NCBI GenBank assembly: GCA_030141605.1
Contig: JAQGDQ010000454.1
Coordinates: forward strand, 124,001-188,000
Origin: Tubiluchus corallicola
Lineage: Eukaryota; Priapulida; Priapulimorpha; Priapulimorphida; Tubiluchidae
Direction: 5' to 3'
DNA: 64,000 nucleotides
Shown: one piece after another, positions 29,523 to 40,655 of the stretch
Layout of the letters: the number at the start of each line of letters is the position of its first letter
Numbering within the stretch: the first letter of the stretch is position 1
Notes under the pieces: generated by a model
Seen by the model: the letters and a program-made list of their open reading frames with translations, nothing else
Database searches by the model: none
Told to the model about the DNA's origin: nothing
Program-made: the position numbers and the translations under genes

Positions 29523-32500
29523 CTACATCGGAATAAACATAATACTTACTATTAATATTTTAACATAATTGCTATTAATCTTAATAATGTACATTACCGT
29601 AAGTGCTCGTTTATCGACGTTTCGTTTGAATGACGCCGATCTATTGACGCCTTTTTTCACTTGTAGATGCACATTTCTCTTTAACGACGATTTTTTTTTA
29701 CTTTGCTCAAGGCAAATTTTTATTTGATTGACAAAATGTTTAGCTAATTTGATGCATTAAAACAGCATCTATTGCGTTAATCTGTTCTAAAAACGCACTA
29801 GTAATGTAAACAATGTAATTATTATATATGTTTTTGCTTTCCGAATGACGCTACTAATTGTGCTACTAGCAGTTTGTATCAGCTGTCAGCTCGCCAGTGA
29901 GCAATTCTGCTTGCAACTTGGTCGCTGTAATTGTATGTAAGTAAAATTCCCAAGGCCGCCCCAGGACTTGGGTTTGACTCTGCAATGTTTATTGTTCAAC
30001 ACTTGACTACGGTTAAACGTTAATGAAAGAGAAGCTGCTATAGCTAAGTTTTGGTAAGTAAGATATATAGGTGGTTTCATGCAAACAGTAAGACGTTAAT
30101 CAGTAGAAATATGAATAAAACTCATAAAATGTTTAACTTATATAATTTAACCAGTGTTGATTTTTGTCTCTGTTACGTATTTCAAGATTTTTGCATTACT
30201 TTCTATGGAAGTCTTGGCTTCCTTTTAATGACGTTTCGCTGAACGTCACATTTTGTTGGAATGAATAAGCGTCGTTAAGCGATGACTTACTGTATTATTA
30301 TTGGTGGTACAGACCAACAATTAATTAAACTAGGTACAAATTAGAAATGCTGAACTGGTTGGCCAACTATAGGGGGTTAATTTTTGACTACCATGATCGC
30401 TAGGGACACATTAGTCTAGCGGTCATGTGGACTGCCCTGTAAACAGAAGGTTCCTGATTCGAACCAGACTAGTGGGCTTATCCCATAACATTTTTGCTGC
30501 AAATGTGCATAAAAATGAAATAAAAGAAAGGCAAAAGCAACGAAAGAAGTGAAATATAGAAAGAAGAAGTATGGGTAATGGACATTAAGTAGATGAAAAG
30601 AAAATGAGACACGAGAAGAAGGAAAAAGAAAACAGGAAAACGACTGAAAATGGAAGGGGAGAAGAGAAGGAGGGGGAAAAGAAAAGAAGAACCTGAGGAA
30701 AAGGAAGAAAATGTTTTGGGTGTATTACCAGCAAATGTTTGGAGAAGAAATGAAAAGATGCTGAAAAAATGAGAAAAGCGAATGAAAATGAAGAGGAGGA
30801 AAAGCAGAGAACTAAAAATAAAGGAAAGGAGAAAATGAAGTTAGAAGAGAAATTCGATCATGCTTCTTTTATTTTATGTTTTCAGTTAAGTGCCTTCAAA
30901 ATAGATCATAATTCGACACCCTTCAGCCTTTTAACTAGAACAACAAGAATACTAAAGATTATTAAATAGTCAGCCTGTTTGTTCTTTCCTTGCTTTTCTG
31001 TGTTTCTTTCCTTCTTCCTTTCTTTCCTTTCTTTTCTTTCTTTGTTATTCAAAGTTAATTTTATGAAAATTGCGAACACTTAGAATGTACTATAAGTCTC
31101 TATAAGAGTAACCTGGCCATCCTGGTTGGCCCGGATGTCCTGGCAGGCCCAATAAACCTGGATGCCCTCGTGGCCCTGGAGGGCCTGAGTTTCCTGATGG
31201 TCCAGATGCACCAGATGGACCAGGAGGTCCTGAAGGACCTGGTGGTCCTGACGTTCCTGTAGGGCCCGGTGGGCCTGAAGGACCTGAAAAAACAGTAACA
31301 GGCATAGGTTATCTCTGCAGTAGTCATTTCATTATAACAACATTTCTTAAAAATTGTTCTTTTTACGACTATTTTAAACACTGTAGCAATGCCATACACT
31401 GTACAGCCATTTTTGGTCTCTGCAATAATGTAATTTTCACAAAGTTCTGTGATATTTGCCATCAAATCGTTGTAACGTATACGAGCTTGCAAAGCAAAAT
31501 CGTCCATAAGTCGGCAGTTAAGATTTTCTAGTTATTCACATGTCCATTTCATGATGATCATTTTGATACCACGCCCATTGCTCTATGTTATTTCTAAGCT
31601 GAGATAATCCACGTTGAAGTTCAGGTACATGCTACGCACTGGAAAACATAATCTCGAGGAAATCACTTTTATAGTTAGTTATTGTTTTTTGTCGTGTTTC
31701 TGCAGGACACTTAGCAACCGCACAAATGTTGGTTGCTACCGACTTTGCAAGGGCACATTAAAATTATGTTTAAATCCAGTAGATGGCTCTTTCTGATGAA
31801 GATCTGGGTTTGGCAACAGAAGAAACCTGAAGTAAAATAACTGCTTCCACGAGTTACTATCAGAGTTCGAAAATACAAGTTTTTTACAATTGCAGTACTA
31901 GTTTCTAGGCAGAAAAGTGGGTAGGGGGTTATAAAATTACACTTTTTGTATTTTTGAACATTTTCTTGATAATTTGATGCTAGAATATAAAAGTTCAATA
32001 TGTATAGTGTTGTTTTTATAAAATACGAAAAATTGAAATTTGACCAAATTTTTGGTGCTTTCTACTTTGAAGCATCATAACGTAGTTTTAACTATGCCGA
32101 CTTATGAACGGCTTTGGTTTGCAAGAACACGTAGCTAAACTTTATTTATTTTAAGTTGATTTACAACATACCAGAACTGATTACAGTATTTCCACTATGT
32201 GCAATACATAAAAAATGTAGTACATTTTAGTTAAAGTATATAAAAGTGAGCGTACAATTAGTTCAAGTATAATTAAACAAATATTTAATTCAGTGGTACG
32301 TCAACCAATGCTGGTGATTCAAAAATATTAGTTCTTCACTCATTGATATTTAATTAACATATACAATTTAACATATGATAATTTAATGCTAGAATATAAA
32401 TGTCTAATATATTTAGCGTTTGGTGTATTGACATTTGGGTGTATTCACTTAGAAGCATCATAACGTAGTTTTAAGCATGCCAACTTATGGACGGTTTTGA

Positions 32501-35500
32501 TTTGCAAGCACACATATTCTACACACAGGTTTAATAAAGAGGTGTTTTAATAGCTTGTTTGATGCCAGCAGTCCATATTAACTAAAGTAACAAAAGTTTA
32601 TGTGCTATTTTTTAGCTAATCGCTTGCGAAGTAACTCTACAAAGTGGTCAGTTTTGCCGTGATTTTGATGTTGTTTCCGTTCTCGTTGTTCTTAGTGTAA
32701 CAGATTTTTATCAGTATTCAGTATGGTGAGGTCACAGGCAATTAAGCAGAGTGTGTGACCCAATATTTTGTATTTTGAATTATTCTTCCGTGTCTGCAAT
32801 ATCTGCTATGACGTCACTTATAGCCACGTTTCTGACGTTAAAGTTATTTCTTTACAGAATAGTTGGCCCTAAACTTCGAAGAAGAATTCTTGTACGTTGC
32901 CTCCAGCATAATATGAAGTATACAGGTGTCAGGGTATAATCCAAGTCCAAATGTTAAAGCCAAACGTCTCTGAAGTAGGTTACAAAAATGGCTAAAAAAT
33001 TACATTATTTTGCAGCATTTTTATGCATCTATCGTGCTCGCGTTGATAGGAATTTTGTTTGTTTACATTTTAAATCTGCCGCAATACTGTGTTCCGACCG
33101 CGCCATTACGTGACGTCACCTAGGCACAACGTAAATCAGGGATAGAAAAGGAAATGTCAAATTATGTCCCAAAAAACTTTCCATGCAAATCTGTAACACT
33201 TGAAGTAAATATGTAACCTGAAAAGAAAATTATTAATTATTTAAATTGTTCTCACCAGTTGGTAAAATGTCGCTGACTCACCTCCAAGGTGCACCACTCA
33301 CTAACCAAAAACGTATTTTTAAATTTATTGACAAGATGCAGTAATTTAAAATTTTATTTAGTTAGTGACGTGTGCGCTACGAATGCTCTGATTATTTTTC
33401 ATACTTTGCTCAGTGTCATCTAAACTTGTTTCAAATGACTTATTGTCAAAATGGCTGCGCCTAACGCCCAAGGCGGGAGTTTAAATTCACAAGTTTTATA
33501 TAGAGTTACTGCCGACGCAAGCCCTGCATGCAAAAGAGCTTTGTATAATTGGAGAGCTTTCTTGTGCATTAAAACATTTCATTCGTTGGACTAAAATTGG
33601 ACCATAACTTTCCTGTTTGTTTGTTAGGTAATTGACATGTGAAAACGTAAAAACAGAAATGGCTTTTAATGAGTCCCAAGTGACGCAGAACGAAATATTA
33701 AAGTGCAGCATTTAACAATGACTGTTTCCGCATAGTTTCAGAGATGGCATAGCAGTTCTCTGCCACTCTGGCGCTTAAAGTCTCTGTCGTGTCAATGTTG
33801 CTGTCTTTAAAATAAGCTTATAAGATACAGTCGTTTTGAGCCAGACAAAAATACGAGTAAAATTTAATTCATTTTAGTGGAAACATTAATCTGTCCTACT
33901 TACAAATGACATCACATTCTTCCTCCTCTTCTTCGTCTTCGTCTTCTTCGTCGTCGTCTTCCTCTTCCTCGTCATCGTCCTCTTCTTCTCCATCATCGTC
34001 TTCTTCTTCTCCTTCTTCCTCTTCATCATCGTCCTCTTCTTCTCCATCGTCGTCTTCTTCTCCTTCTTCCTCTTCATCATCGTCCTCTTCTTCTCCATCG
34101 TCGTCTTCTCCTTCTTCCTCTTGGTCATCATCCTCTTCTTCTCCATCGCCGTCTTCTCCTTCTCCATCCCCATCATCGTCCTCTACTTCTCCTTCTTCCT
34201 CTTCTCCTTCTCCATCCCCGTCATCGTCCTCTTCTTCTCCATCGTCGTCTTCTCCTTCTCCATCCCCGTCATCGTCCTCTTCTTCTCCATCGTCGTCTTC
34301 TCCTTCTCCATCCCCGTCATCGTCCTCTTCTTCTCCATCGTCGTCTTCTCCTTCTCCATCCCCATCCCCGGCATCGTCCTCTTCTTCTCCATCGTCGTCT
34401 TCTCCTTCTCCATCCCCGTCATCGTCCTCTTCTTCTCCATCGTCGTCTTCTCCTTCTCCATCCCCGTCATCGTCCTCTTCTTCTCCATCGTCGTCTTCTC
34501 CTTCTCCATCCCCGTCATCGTCCTCTTCTTCTCCATCCCCATCTTCTCCTTCTTCGTCTTCCTCTTCCTCATCATCATTGCCATCACCATTATCATCGTC
34601 ACATTTAACTAGTTGCACGGAGAGCAAGAAAAAGAGGAAGCCAGCTTTTATTACTAATTCTCGGATTTTTGTCTTCTTCCTGATACATTTCCAACCGCTC
34701 ATTTTGACTGGAAAAAAGAATATTACACATTTGTAATAAACCTATTCGTTGTGCGCACGCACAGTTGCTGTAGCTCAAAGGTTAAGTGTACCACAGCAAC
34801 GCGTCTTAACTACAACCGTCACGTGACATGAATTTAGAATTGAGAATTTATTATCGGCAATACTACAACTACCGATGGCAATACATACAACAAAACAACA
34901 AAAAAATACAAAAGTACATAACAGATCTATGACATTATAGATGACATGTGTGTAAAGCAAAGCCGTCCGCCGCATCATTTCAGTAATTTCACTTCTTTTA
35001 CGTGGACTTTACTTAATTATGCATTAGTTTGTGTAGAGACTGATTTACTATAACAAGATCTTGCTTGGGAACAAGAAAAAATGAGTTAAGTGTACTGAAA
35101 CAACACGTCTTAACTACAACTGTTATGTGACGTGTGTGTAAAGCAAAGCCATCTGAGGCAGTAACTTCAGTTGTTTTACATGGACTTACTTAGCTATACA
35201 TTAGTCTGTGTGTAGAGTGATTTACTAGCAGGATCTTGCTTACGAACGCGAAAAAATCAACTAGCTAAGTTTCTAGCTAGCTGCTAAAACTGTTACTATA
35301 CAATAGCATGGGCTACGAGGCGTTGTCAGGTGTGCGCAAATGCGTTGTCTGGTACACTTAACCTTTAACTTTTCACGATCGCCAATCGCTGGAATTGTGA
35401 AAAGGGTTATTGGTGTCAACGAATAGTGGTTCAAATTGATTTTCCGTTCTAAGCAAAACTTTATTTCTCTAAATGTAGTTTGGTAATATATATAAGATTT

Positions 35501-35536
35501 TCTCTCTCTCTCTCTGTCAGTTTCTCTATCGCTCTC

Positions 35537-35572
<36 letters not shown>

Positions 35573-35960
35573 TCCTCTCTCTTTGTATAAACAATGTATT
35601 AATTTTATTATTTAATAAAAAGACTTCTAATAATAATAATCTATACTACCTCTCTCCCTCTCTCTCGTTCTCCCCTCTCTTTCACTTTCTCTGTCTCTCT
35701 TTATCCCTTTCACTTTTTAAACAACAAATAAATAAATAAACTTACCGTTTTGTTGAGCTTTTAGGCCACGTTGGTGATCGTGCTGCTGCTTCACGCCATC
35801 AGAACAGTAACTAATTTACGAACATTACTGTGCGCCTTTTACACGACACGCTACGTGGCCAAGATTCAATGATAGCGGCTGACTTCTTTAAACAGAGATA
35901 ATTACGCAAAGATTTATCAGCAAAATCTGTTTTTTCACAAAATAATGACAGAGTTACCTC
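28897..35960 (-). CDS. Collagen-like gene 1: secreted, acidic-repeat, Gly-X-Y, Gln-rich
   Basis: The coding exons are 34702-33904 (start ATG), 31283-31113 and 29522-28897 (TGA stop), plus a 5' non-coding exon ending at 35746. Phases are all 1 and junctions are GT-AG, giving a predicted 531 residues. Layout: basic N-terminus and hydrophobic signal segment (residues 1-34, [15 protein letters not shown]), an Asp/Glu/Gly domain of about 225 residues, a Cys pair (CDVIC), about 19 Gly-X-Y triplets (268-324), and a 207-residue C-terminal region with [18 protein letters not shown] and a Gln-rich tail. The collagen stretch is far shorter than in fibrillar collagens. It is inferred to be an extracellular matrix protein, perhaps calcium-binding. 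No known family was recognised for the C-terminus. A tandem paralogue lies at 49775-54700. Confidence 0.82.
29597..30293 (+). mobile_element. pogo-like MITE in intron of collagen-like gene 1
   Basis: The left end taccgtaagtgctcgtttat and the right end gttaagcgatgacttactgta form an imperfect inverted repeat. The right about 240 bp also occurs at 16060-16308. There is no transposase. Confidence 0.65.
30294..30515 (+). repeat. Composite repeat with tRNA-like module (copy 2)
   Basis: Same as 16309-16530, including the B box in ctgattcgaaccag and the A-box-like tagcggtcatgtgg. Confidence 0.6.
30520..31075. repeat. Purine-rich tract followed by pyrimidine-rich tract
   Basis: About 30520-30860 is almost all A/G on the + strand (gaaagaagtgaaat, aaggagaaaatgaag). 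After about 110 ordinary bases, 30975-31050 is almost all C/T (ttctttccttcttcctttct). It is intronic in collagen-like gene 1. Confidence 0.85.
31113..31283 (-). CDS. Collagen-like gene 1, Gly-X-Y exon
   Basis: 171 bases (57 codons). The acceptor is tttttcag and the donor ag/gttact, a weaker site than gtaact in gene 2. It encodes C, then [15 protein letters not shown] and onward to HPGQPGWPG, an uninterrupted triplet series. The exon length matches the paralogue exactly. Confidence 0.92.
31481..32130 (-). mobile_element. TGTGTGCTTGC-end MITE, full length
   Basis: About 650 bp from gagcttgcaaagcaaaatcg to ggctttggtttgcaagaaca. It lies in the intron between the collagen and acidic exons of gene 1. 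A 130-base fragment of the same family follows at 32385-32515. Confidence 0.8.
32516..33254. other. Intron sequence of collagen-like gene 1
   Basis: No feature recognised. Two tgacgtca-type motifs occur near 32815 and 33113. Open frames here are short and show no family resemblance. Confidence 0.4.
33255..33550 (+). repeat. Interspersed repeat shared with 17860 and 50935
   Basis: Matches 50935-51250 from tgcagtaatttaaaatttta through tgcgctac...ctctgattatttttc to gttactgccgacgcaag. One copy lies in an intron of each collagen-like gene, but in different introns, so these are separate insertions. Confidence 0.65.
33904..34707 (-). CDS. Collagen-like gene 1, coding exon 1: signal peptide and acidic repeat
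   Basis: The acceptor ttttttccag/TCAAAATG precedes the ATG (34702-34700), and the donor is at T/GTAAGT (33903). It encodes 266 codons plus one base. After the signal segment comes [13 protein letters not shown], then about eight 16-residue repeats of the type [16 protein letters not shown] (48-bp DNA unit), then a less regular Glu/Asp block and CDVIC. The other frames over this tract (Ser-rich on +, Met/Lys-rich on -) are repeat by-products. The same exon in gene 2 lacks the acidic part entirely. Confidence 0.85.
34748..35406 (-). mobile_element. CTTTTCAC-end MITE, composite copy
   Basis: Starts cgttgtgcgcacgcacagttg and ends aatcgctggaattgtgaaaag. The middle repeats the cgtcttaactacaacygt...acgtg...agcaaagcc segment (34800-34990 and 35100-35170), so this is two overlapping copies. 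It is located in the first intron of collagen-like gene 1. Confidence 0.7.
35495..35710 (+). repeat. (TC)n tracts in first intron of collagen-like gene 1
   Basis: Two imperfect TC runs (35500-35585, 35650-35710) next to the 5' exon. The same arrangement occurs at 54178-54425 in gene 2. Confidence 0.92.
35746..35960 (-). other. 5' non-coding exon and promoter region of collagen-like gene 1
   Basis: The donor AAACG/GTAAG (35746-35741) and about 180 upstream bases match 54473-54700 of gene 2, including aagattcaatgatagcgg-like and gtaactaattt...gaacattac segments. Two tiny upstream reading frames (ATG-GCG-TGA; ATG-TTC-x-AAT-TAG) are kept in both copies. The transcription start is not determined. 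Confidence 0.6.
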
Positions 35961-36024
35961 TCTCATGTTATGCACTACTGGAGCTCAACAGGGCGGCGCA
36001 TTGGTACCTCAGCAGAAAGCCAAG

Positions 36025-36692
36025 TGCTTGCAAACTAAAACCGTCCATAAGTCTGCATAGTTAAAACTACGTGATGATGCTTCAAAGTAGAATGGTCCAA
36101 AAATTTGGTCAAATGTCAATTTTTTGTTTTTTTATAAAAACAAACTCTAAATATATTGAACTTTTATATTCTAGCATCAAATCAAGAGGAAAATGTCAAA
36201 AAATACTAAAAACCAAATTTTATAACCCCGTACCCATTTTTCTGCCTACAAACTAGTATTGAAATTGTAAAAAAAACTTATATTTTCAATCTCCGATAGT
36301 AGTTCCTGGAAGCTTTCATTTTGCCTCGGGGTTTTTTCTGCTGAACGTCGTAGCCCTGATCTTCATCAGTAAGAGACATCTACTGGTTTTAAACGTAACT
36401 TCAATGTGTTCTAGCAAAGTACATAGCAACCAATATTTGTGCTGTTGCTAAATGTTTTGTAAAGACACGACAAAAAACAATGGCTAACCTTAACAGCCTT
36501 AACATTAATTTTCTCAAGACTATGTTTTTCAGTGCGCAGCCTTCACTTCAAAGTGGGTTATCTCAGCTTAGAAATGACATAGAGCGATGAACTTGGTATC
36601 AAAATGATCCTCATGAAATGGATATTCGGAATATATGAATAACTAGAAAAGCTTAGCTGACTTATGGACGATTTTGCTCTACAAGCACGCAT
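36025..36692 (+). mobile_element. TGTGTGCTTGC-end MITE, full length
   Basis: Starts agtgcttgcaaactaaaacc and ends ttttgctctacaagcacgca. The interior matches 55703-56360 and the reverse of 31481-32130. Confidence 0.82.
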
Positions 36693-37650
36693 AAAAGCAA
36701 GCAGAAGTGTTCATTCATTTTTTTAAACACACTGAGCAAAATTGGAGGCGACATACATAGATAAAAGATATAGGAAATGCTACGCGTCTTGTAGCTGCAA
36801 AGCAAAGATAAGATTTCTACTAAACGGGTTATGGAATTACAGTTGCTCAAGCTTATATAGCAATAACGTTACTCTTGTAAAGCAATGTGTGAATTTGCAG
36901 TTTGTGGACGTTCACTTGTACTCCAATGACGTCATAATGCCACAGGTTAGCAAAATGGCCCAGTTTGTCCACCATGATTAAAAAAACTAGTGTCATTGTT
37001 ACTGTTATTGTTTTTTCATCATCTTGTTGTTGTTGTTGTTGTTGTCGTTGCTGTTGCTGTTACTGCCGTTGCCGTTACCCTCTTCGTTGTCCCTTTTCTT
37101 GCTGTTGCCAATGCCATTTATTATTATTATTATTAATACTAAAACGAACTTAATTTAACGCAAGACAGAAAATTGTCGTGTGATGTTTATGTCCAACATT
37201 TGCATAAATAACATATTCATATGGATAATAGTGGATATTTCGTTAGTAATTTAAAGATGTTGGCTGTTTTTGTTTAAGTAGGCAAATAATTTATCTACTT
37301 GAGAAAAACCTACCGCTTCCTCGTGAAAAATTCTTCATTTACTGAATAAAACGGCATAAAACACTTAATAAATTCACAGAAAACGCACAAAACCAAAAAA
37401 TAATCTTGACACAAAAATGTGATCATTACAAAGCTTAAGAACCCCTCTTAAAAAATCCATTGGCTGTTTTTACCAGCAAAAACTCATTGTAACAAAATTA
37501 ATGAACATTGTGTAAAAGGTGAAATTTCTCAATGGCCAGTAAATTAATCAGGCAAAGCAATGAAACTTGTAATTGCACTACTTTCAGTCGCATTCAGATA
37601 TATTTTTAAGATTTATCACATTTAAGCCAATTTTATTAGATGCACATAAA
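36693..37650. other. Intergenic sequence, (GTT)n-like tract
   Basis: A GTT/GCT-type imperfect repeat lies at 37020-37075. No gene seen; the short frames at 36742-36981 and 36965-37153 have no support. Confidence 0.5.
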
Positions 37651-37659
37651 AATATTTAT

Positions 37660-37850
37660 AGTTAAAAACAACACAACTTTATTAAAAACAATTACCTTAA
37701 AAAGTTAAAATCATGCCAAACGTTTCAACTAGCTGCTGCTGCCATCATACTGATGATATCAGTAGCAGCTAGTCGAAACGTTTGGCAGGATTTTAACTTT
37801 TTAATGTAAAAGTCTTTAATAAAGTTGCGTTGTTTTTAATTATTTCTATT
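37660..37850. mobile_element. Inverted pair of Penelope-type termini (hairpin)
   Basis: Two copies of the 5425-5600 motif face each other: aaagttaaaatcatgccaaacg on the left and cgtttggcaggattttaact on the right, with the centre at catcatactgatg. The right arm on + has CTGATGA (37750-37756) and GAAACG (37775-37780). It could fold into a hairpin of about 90 bp per arm. Confidence 0.6.
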
Positions 37851-37946
37851 TATCTTGTTTCTATAATCTTGTGATACCTGGCGCTGTACATGCCTTGACA
37901 GTATGTATATTTGAAACGATTGTTAGTAAGACGATGTAGGCCTACT

Positions 37947-38361
37947 CAGGGGCGTGTCAACACTTTACGACACCCTAGGTTGATAGTTCTGTCCCGCCCA
38001 TCTCTATTATGAATTCATGGTTGTTAACGTAATGAGGAGATTAAGCAATTACTTTTGGTGTGTTAGAAACACTATTAACCTAGTTTCTACATGGTCTTTA
38101 TTAATTACATCTATTTATATTCAAGCAGGCTGCGCAACTGCTTGTTGTGTAATACCTTGCACCTATTGATTATGTGGCACTTATATAAAGCTGCTTTCAC
38201 TAACTGCCTGTGATGTGTTATAAAATGCGCCATTTACATGAACGTGAAAGTAAACACATTTTCCGAGGAGAACAAGATTTTTTCCAGAACGTGACGCCCC
38301 TCAAACTCTGGCGCCCTAGGCTATAGCCTAGTTAGTTAGCCTATGGGTTAATACTCCCCTG
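37947..38361 (-). mobile_element. hAT-like MITE (CAGGGGC ends) with perfect target duplication
   Basis: 415 bp from caggggcgtgtcaac to aatactcccctg, flanked on both sides by the identical 8-mer ggcctact (37939-37946 and 38362-38369). An 8-bp duplication is characteristic of hAT transposition. Confidence 0.92.
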
Positions 38362-38896
38362 GGCCTACTTGCATAGAAATTTATTTTTTGCTTCGAGAAT
38401 TCTTTTCAGGTTCTATAGATTTTTATTTCTGAATGGTTAGACTGAGATTTGCTCAGAAATTTTTATCTAACCACTGAACCTCAAAATTCAGTCAGTGTAG
38501 CTAGAAAAAATTGTGAATTAAACTTTATTTAAATTGAATTTATTTAATTTAGTTTTGCCTGCAAGATGTACATTTCATTCCTACCTGTAAAAGAAACCAC
38601 AAACACAATTTGACAAAATTTAATGATGATTATATTGCACTAGAACATGTGTTAAGGTTTAAACAAAGATTACAAGTCAGTTTGACTTCACACTGGTATA
38701 CAACGTAAATATGTATTTTAGCTGTAAACAAATCACATTTGAACAAAAATTAAACTATTAATCAAGATCTGAGAGCCATTTCCGACACTTGTAAACCAAA
38801 TACGGATAATTCTAGAAAAAAAATAAGTTGATTTTTTGTGCATCTGTACAGAAACTTCTAGTACTGTCACATTCTCCTTCATGCACTGTTCATCCT
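38362..38896. other. Intergenic AT-rich sequence
   Basis: Nothing recognised apart from the target duplication at its left edge. Confidence 0.5.
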
Positions 38897-39394
38897 CAGT
38901 GGTGGATCGTAGTTAAAATCAGGGGGATGCTGCTTCAGAAAAATTTTAGCCATTTTTTTTAATTCTGCGTAACACGAAACCAACATAATAATTATTATGT
39001 AATTTTAATTTTAAACAAATAAACATGCGAAATTTTATACATAAACTTGATAAAATCCTAAACAACAAGTATTTTTGCTTTTACTGTCGGAGTGTAAGCT
39101 TGATCCATTAACAGTAAGCACGTGACAACTGACAACAAACTGTGTGAGCGACAGTATTTTTTCTATCTGGGCTCAGACGTGTACCGCATGCGCACAACAA
39201 CCAAACACCACTTTGCTAGAGCTCACTGTTCTAGGCTGTGAAGCAAACAGTACTACCCTCACGTGCTCTGGTTCCGTACGTGTATAAAGAAAGAACTAAA
39301 GAAGAGAGACTTATTATGTAGAATATTATTGATAATATCGAGTGAAAATAGGGGGTGCTGCAGTTCAACAGTACAAATACACGAGCCGCCACTG
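38897..39394 (-). mobile_element. hAT-like MITE (CAGTGGCGG family)
   Basis: 498 bp from cagtggtggatcgtag to tacacgagccgccactg. The interior matches 41462-41979. It lies just 3' of the GPCR gene. Confidence 0.82.
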
Positions 39395-39629
39395 TTGAAA
39401 TTTAAAAACAATTTGTCGTACAAGAAACATGTCTAATTGCAGGAAGTGAAAAGAGGTTGGTCGAATGTAGTACGTAAGGAATTTTTGAATACTGAAATCT
39501 TAAATATTGAAATTTTAAAATAGAATTATTTGCTATGAAAACAATCAGGTTTTCCTTGAAAATGTATAATTCGTTTGCCCTGCGAAAGCAATAGACACCC
39601 CCCCCCACCGCCGCTTCCTAAACCTGCAT

Positions 39630-40655
39630 TCATCCTTGTCTACGACAGATAAGGGCTTTCATTGCACGCCGAAACGTTCCTAATTTTCCGGAGTACACAA
39701 ACACATTTACGAACGAGTTACACATGCCTAGTAGCAAAGTAAAATTTAACAATTGAGGTTTTACTGTAATGAAACACAACTTGTGATACATGCAAAGATA
39801 ATGCAGCGGAAAGAGTACTATAAAGGGGCACCAAAACGCTAAGTAAAGGATAATTGTCATGCCTAGCGCTTTCGCTATCTTCAACTTTTGTTTTAATTCC
39901 TCGCCACGTGGCGCGCTTTGGTTTACGCTGTTCAAAGCAGAAATTGATTTTTGCTGTCTCACTGCGACAAGTCCTATACGAGAGTAACAAAATACCAGCA
40001 AAGGAATAAAAATTGCCTCCCATCCCGTGTTTGAAACAAAAATATACGTGCCATAATAGCTGGAAAAATGTACGCAAGATAATCCTGTGTAGTCGCTAAG
40101 ATAATACGAAATTGCACCTATTACTGTGGCGAGAATTGTAAGGGCCCATGCTAAAACAATAGCAACTTTGCCAGTTTTTGGCGTGACCCATCTAGGATAG
40201 TCCAGCGGGTAAACAATGGCTATATACCTTTCAACCGTTAATGCCATGTACATTATTTCGGAGCCATAAATGTTAAACACCATTAGACTAATGACGCATG
40301 TGCAGAAAACAATCTTGCATCGAAGACCAGCCAGAAGTCCCACGAAGAGAATGACCAATCCAATGCCCGTTGACGAATCTGCGACACCCAGATTTGCAAT
40401 GAAATGGAAGGGCAGTTCGTGGAGTGAAGGCGTGTAGATGATTGTTATAAGTATTACAAAGTTACCAGTTACAATTCCGGTACCGAGTAATAGACCGACA
40501 AAGTTGATTAACAAATGAGCTAGATCATGTTCTAAAACACTTTTGCAGCTCGTGTGGATCCCATTGTTATCAGGAGAATATGAAAAGTCCAGCTCTGGGT
40601 TTATTGAGGAGTTTTCACGTTCTGTAAGTTCCAAGAAATTATTCAGTTGATCCAT
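39630..40655 (-). CDS. Rhodopsin-like (class A) GPCR, single exon, 341 residues
   Basis: A seven-helix plasma-membrane receptor that would signal through G proteins; the ligand is unknown. The ATG at 40655 follows gcgaaaa, and a possible acceptor (cactgacag) lies about 12 bases upstream, so a 5' UTR intron is possible. TM1 about 46-74 (GN at 64-65, the conserved 1.50 Asn), TM2 84-110 (NLGVAD, the 2.50 Asp), TM3 114-144 ending in ERY (142-144) instead of DRY, TM4 163-186, TM5 211-232, TM6 262-288 with FWCPF, TM7 301-321. The usual NPxxY is NVFVY, with Pro replaced. A helix-8-like GTFRRAMKAL segment follows. One N-glycosylation motif (NSS, 16-18) is in the N-terminus. Subfamily not recognised. 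It lies between the duplicated collagen-like genes but has no second copy in this window. Confidence 0.92.
   Translation of the reverse strand: MDQLNNFLELTERENSSINPELDFSYSPDNNGIHTSCKSVLEHDLAHLLINFVGLLLGTGIVTGNFVILITIIYTPSLHELPFHFIANLGVADSSTGIGLVILFVGLLAGLRCKIVFCTCVISLMVFNIYGSEIMYMALTVERYIAIVYPLDYPRWVTPKTGKVAIVLAWALTILATVIGAISYYLSDYTGLSCVHFSSYYGTYIFVSNTGWEAIFIPLLVFCYSRIGLVAVRQQKSISALNSVNQSAPRGEELKQKLKIAKALGMTIILYLAFWCPFIVLFPLHYLCMYHKLCFITVKPQLLNFTLLLGMCNSFVNVFVYSGKLGTFRRAMKALICRRQG

Noticed and set aside
33906-34736. 276-codon Ser/Pro-rich frame on the + strand
   Set aside because: It is the antisense shadow of the acidic repeat exon. The - strand frame has a signal peptide, conserved splice sites and a paralogue; the + frame has none.
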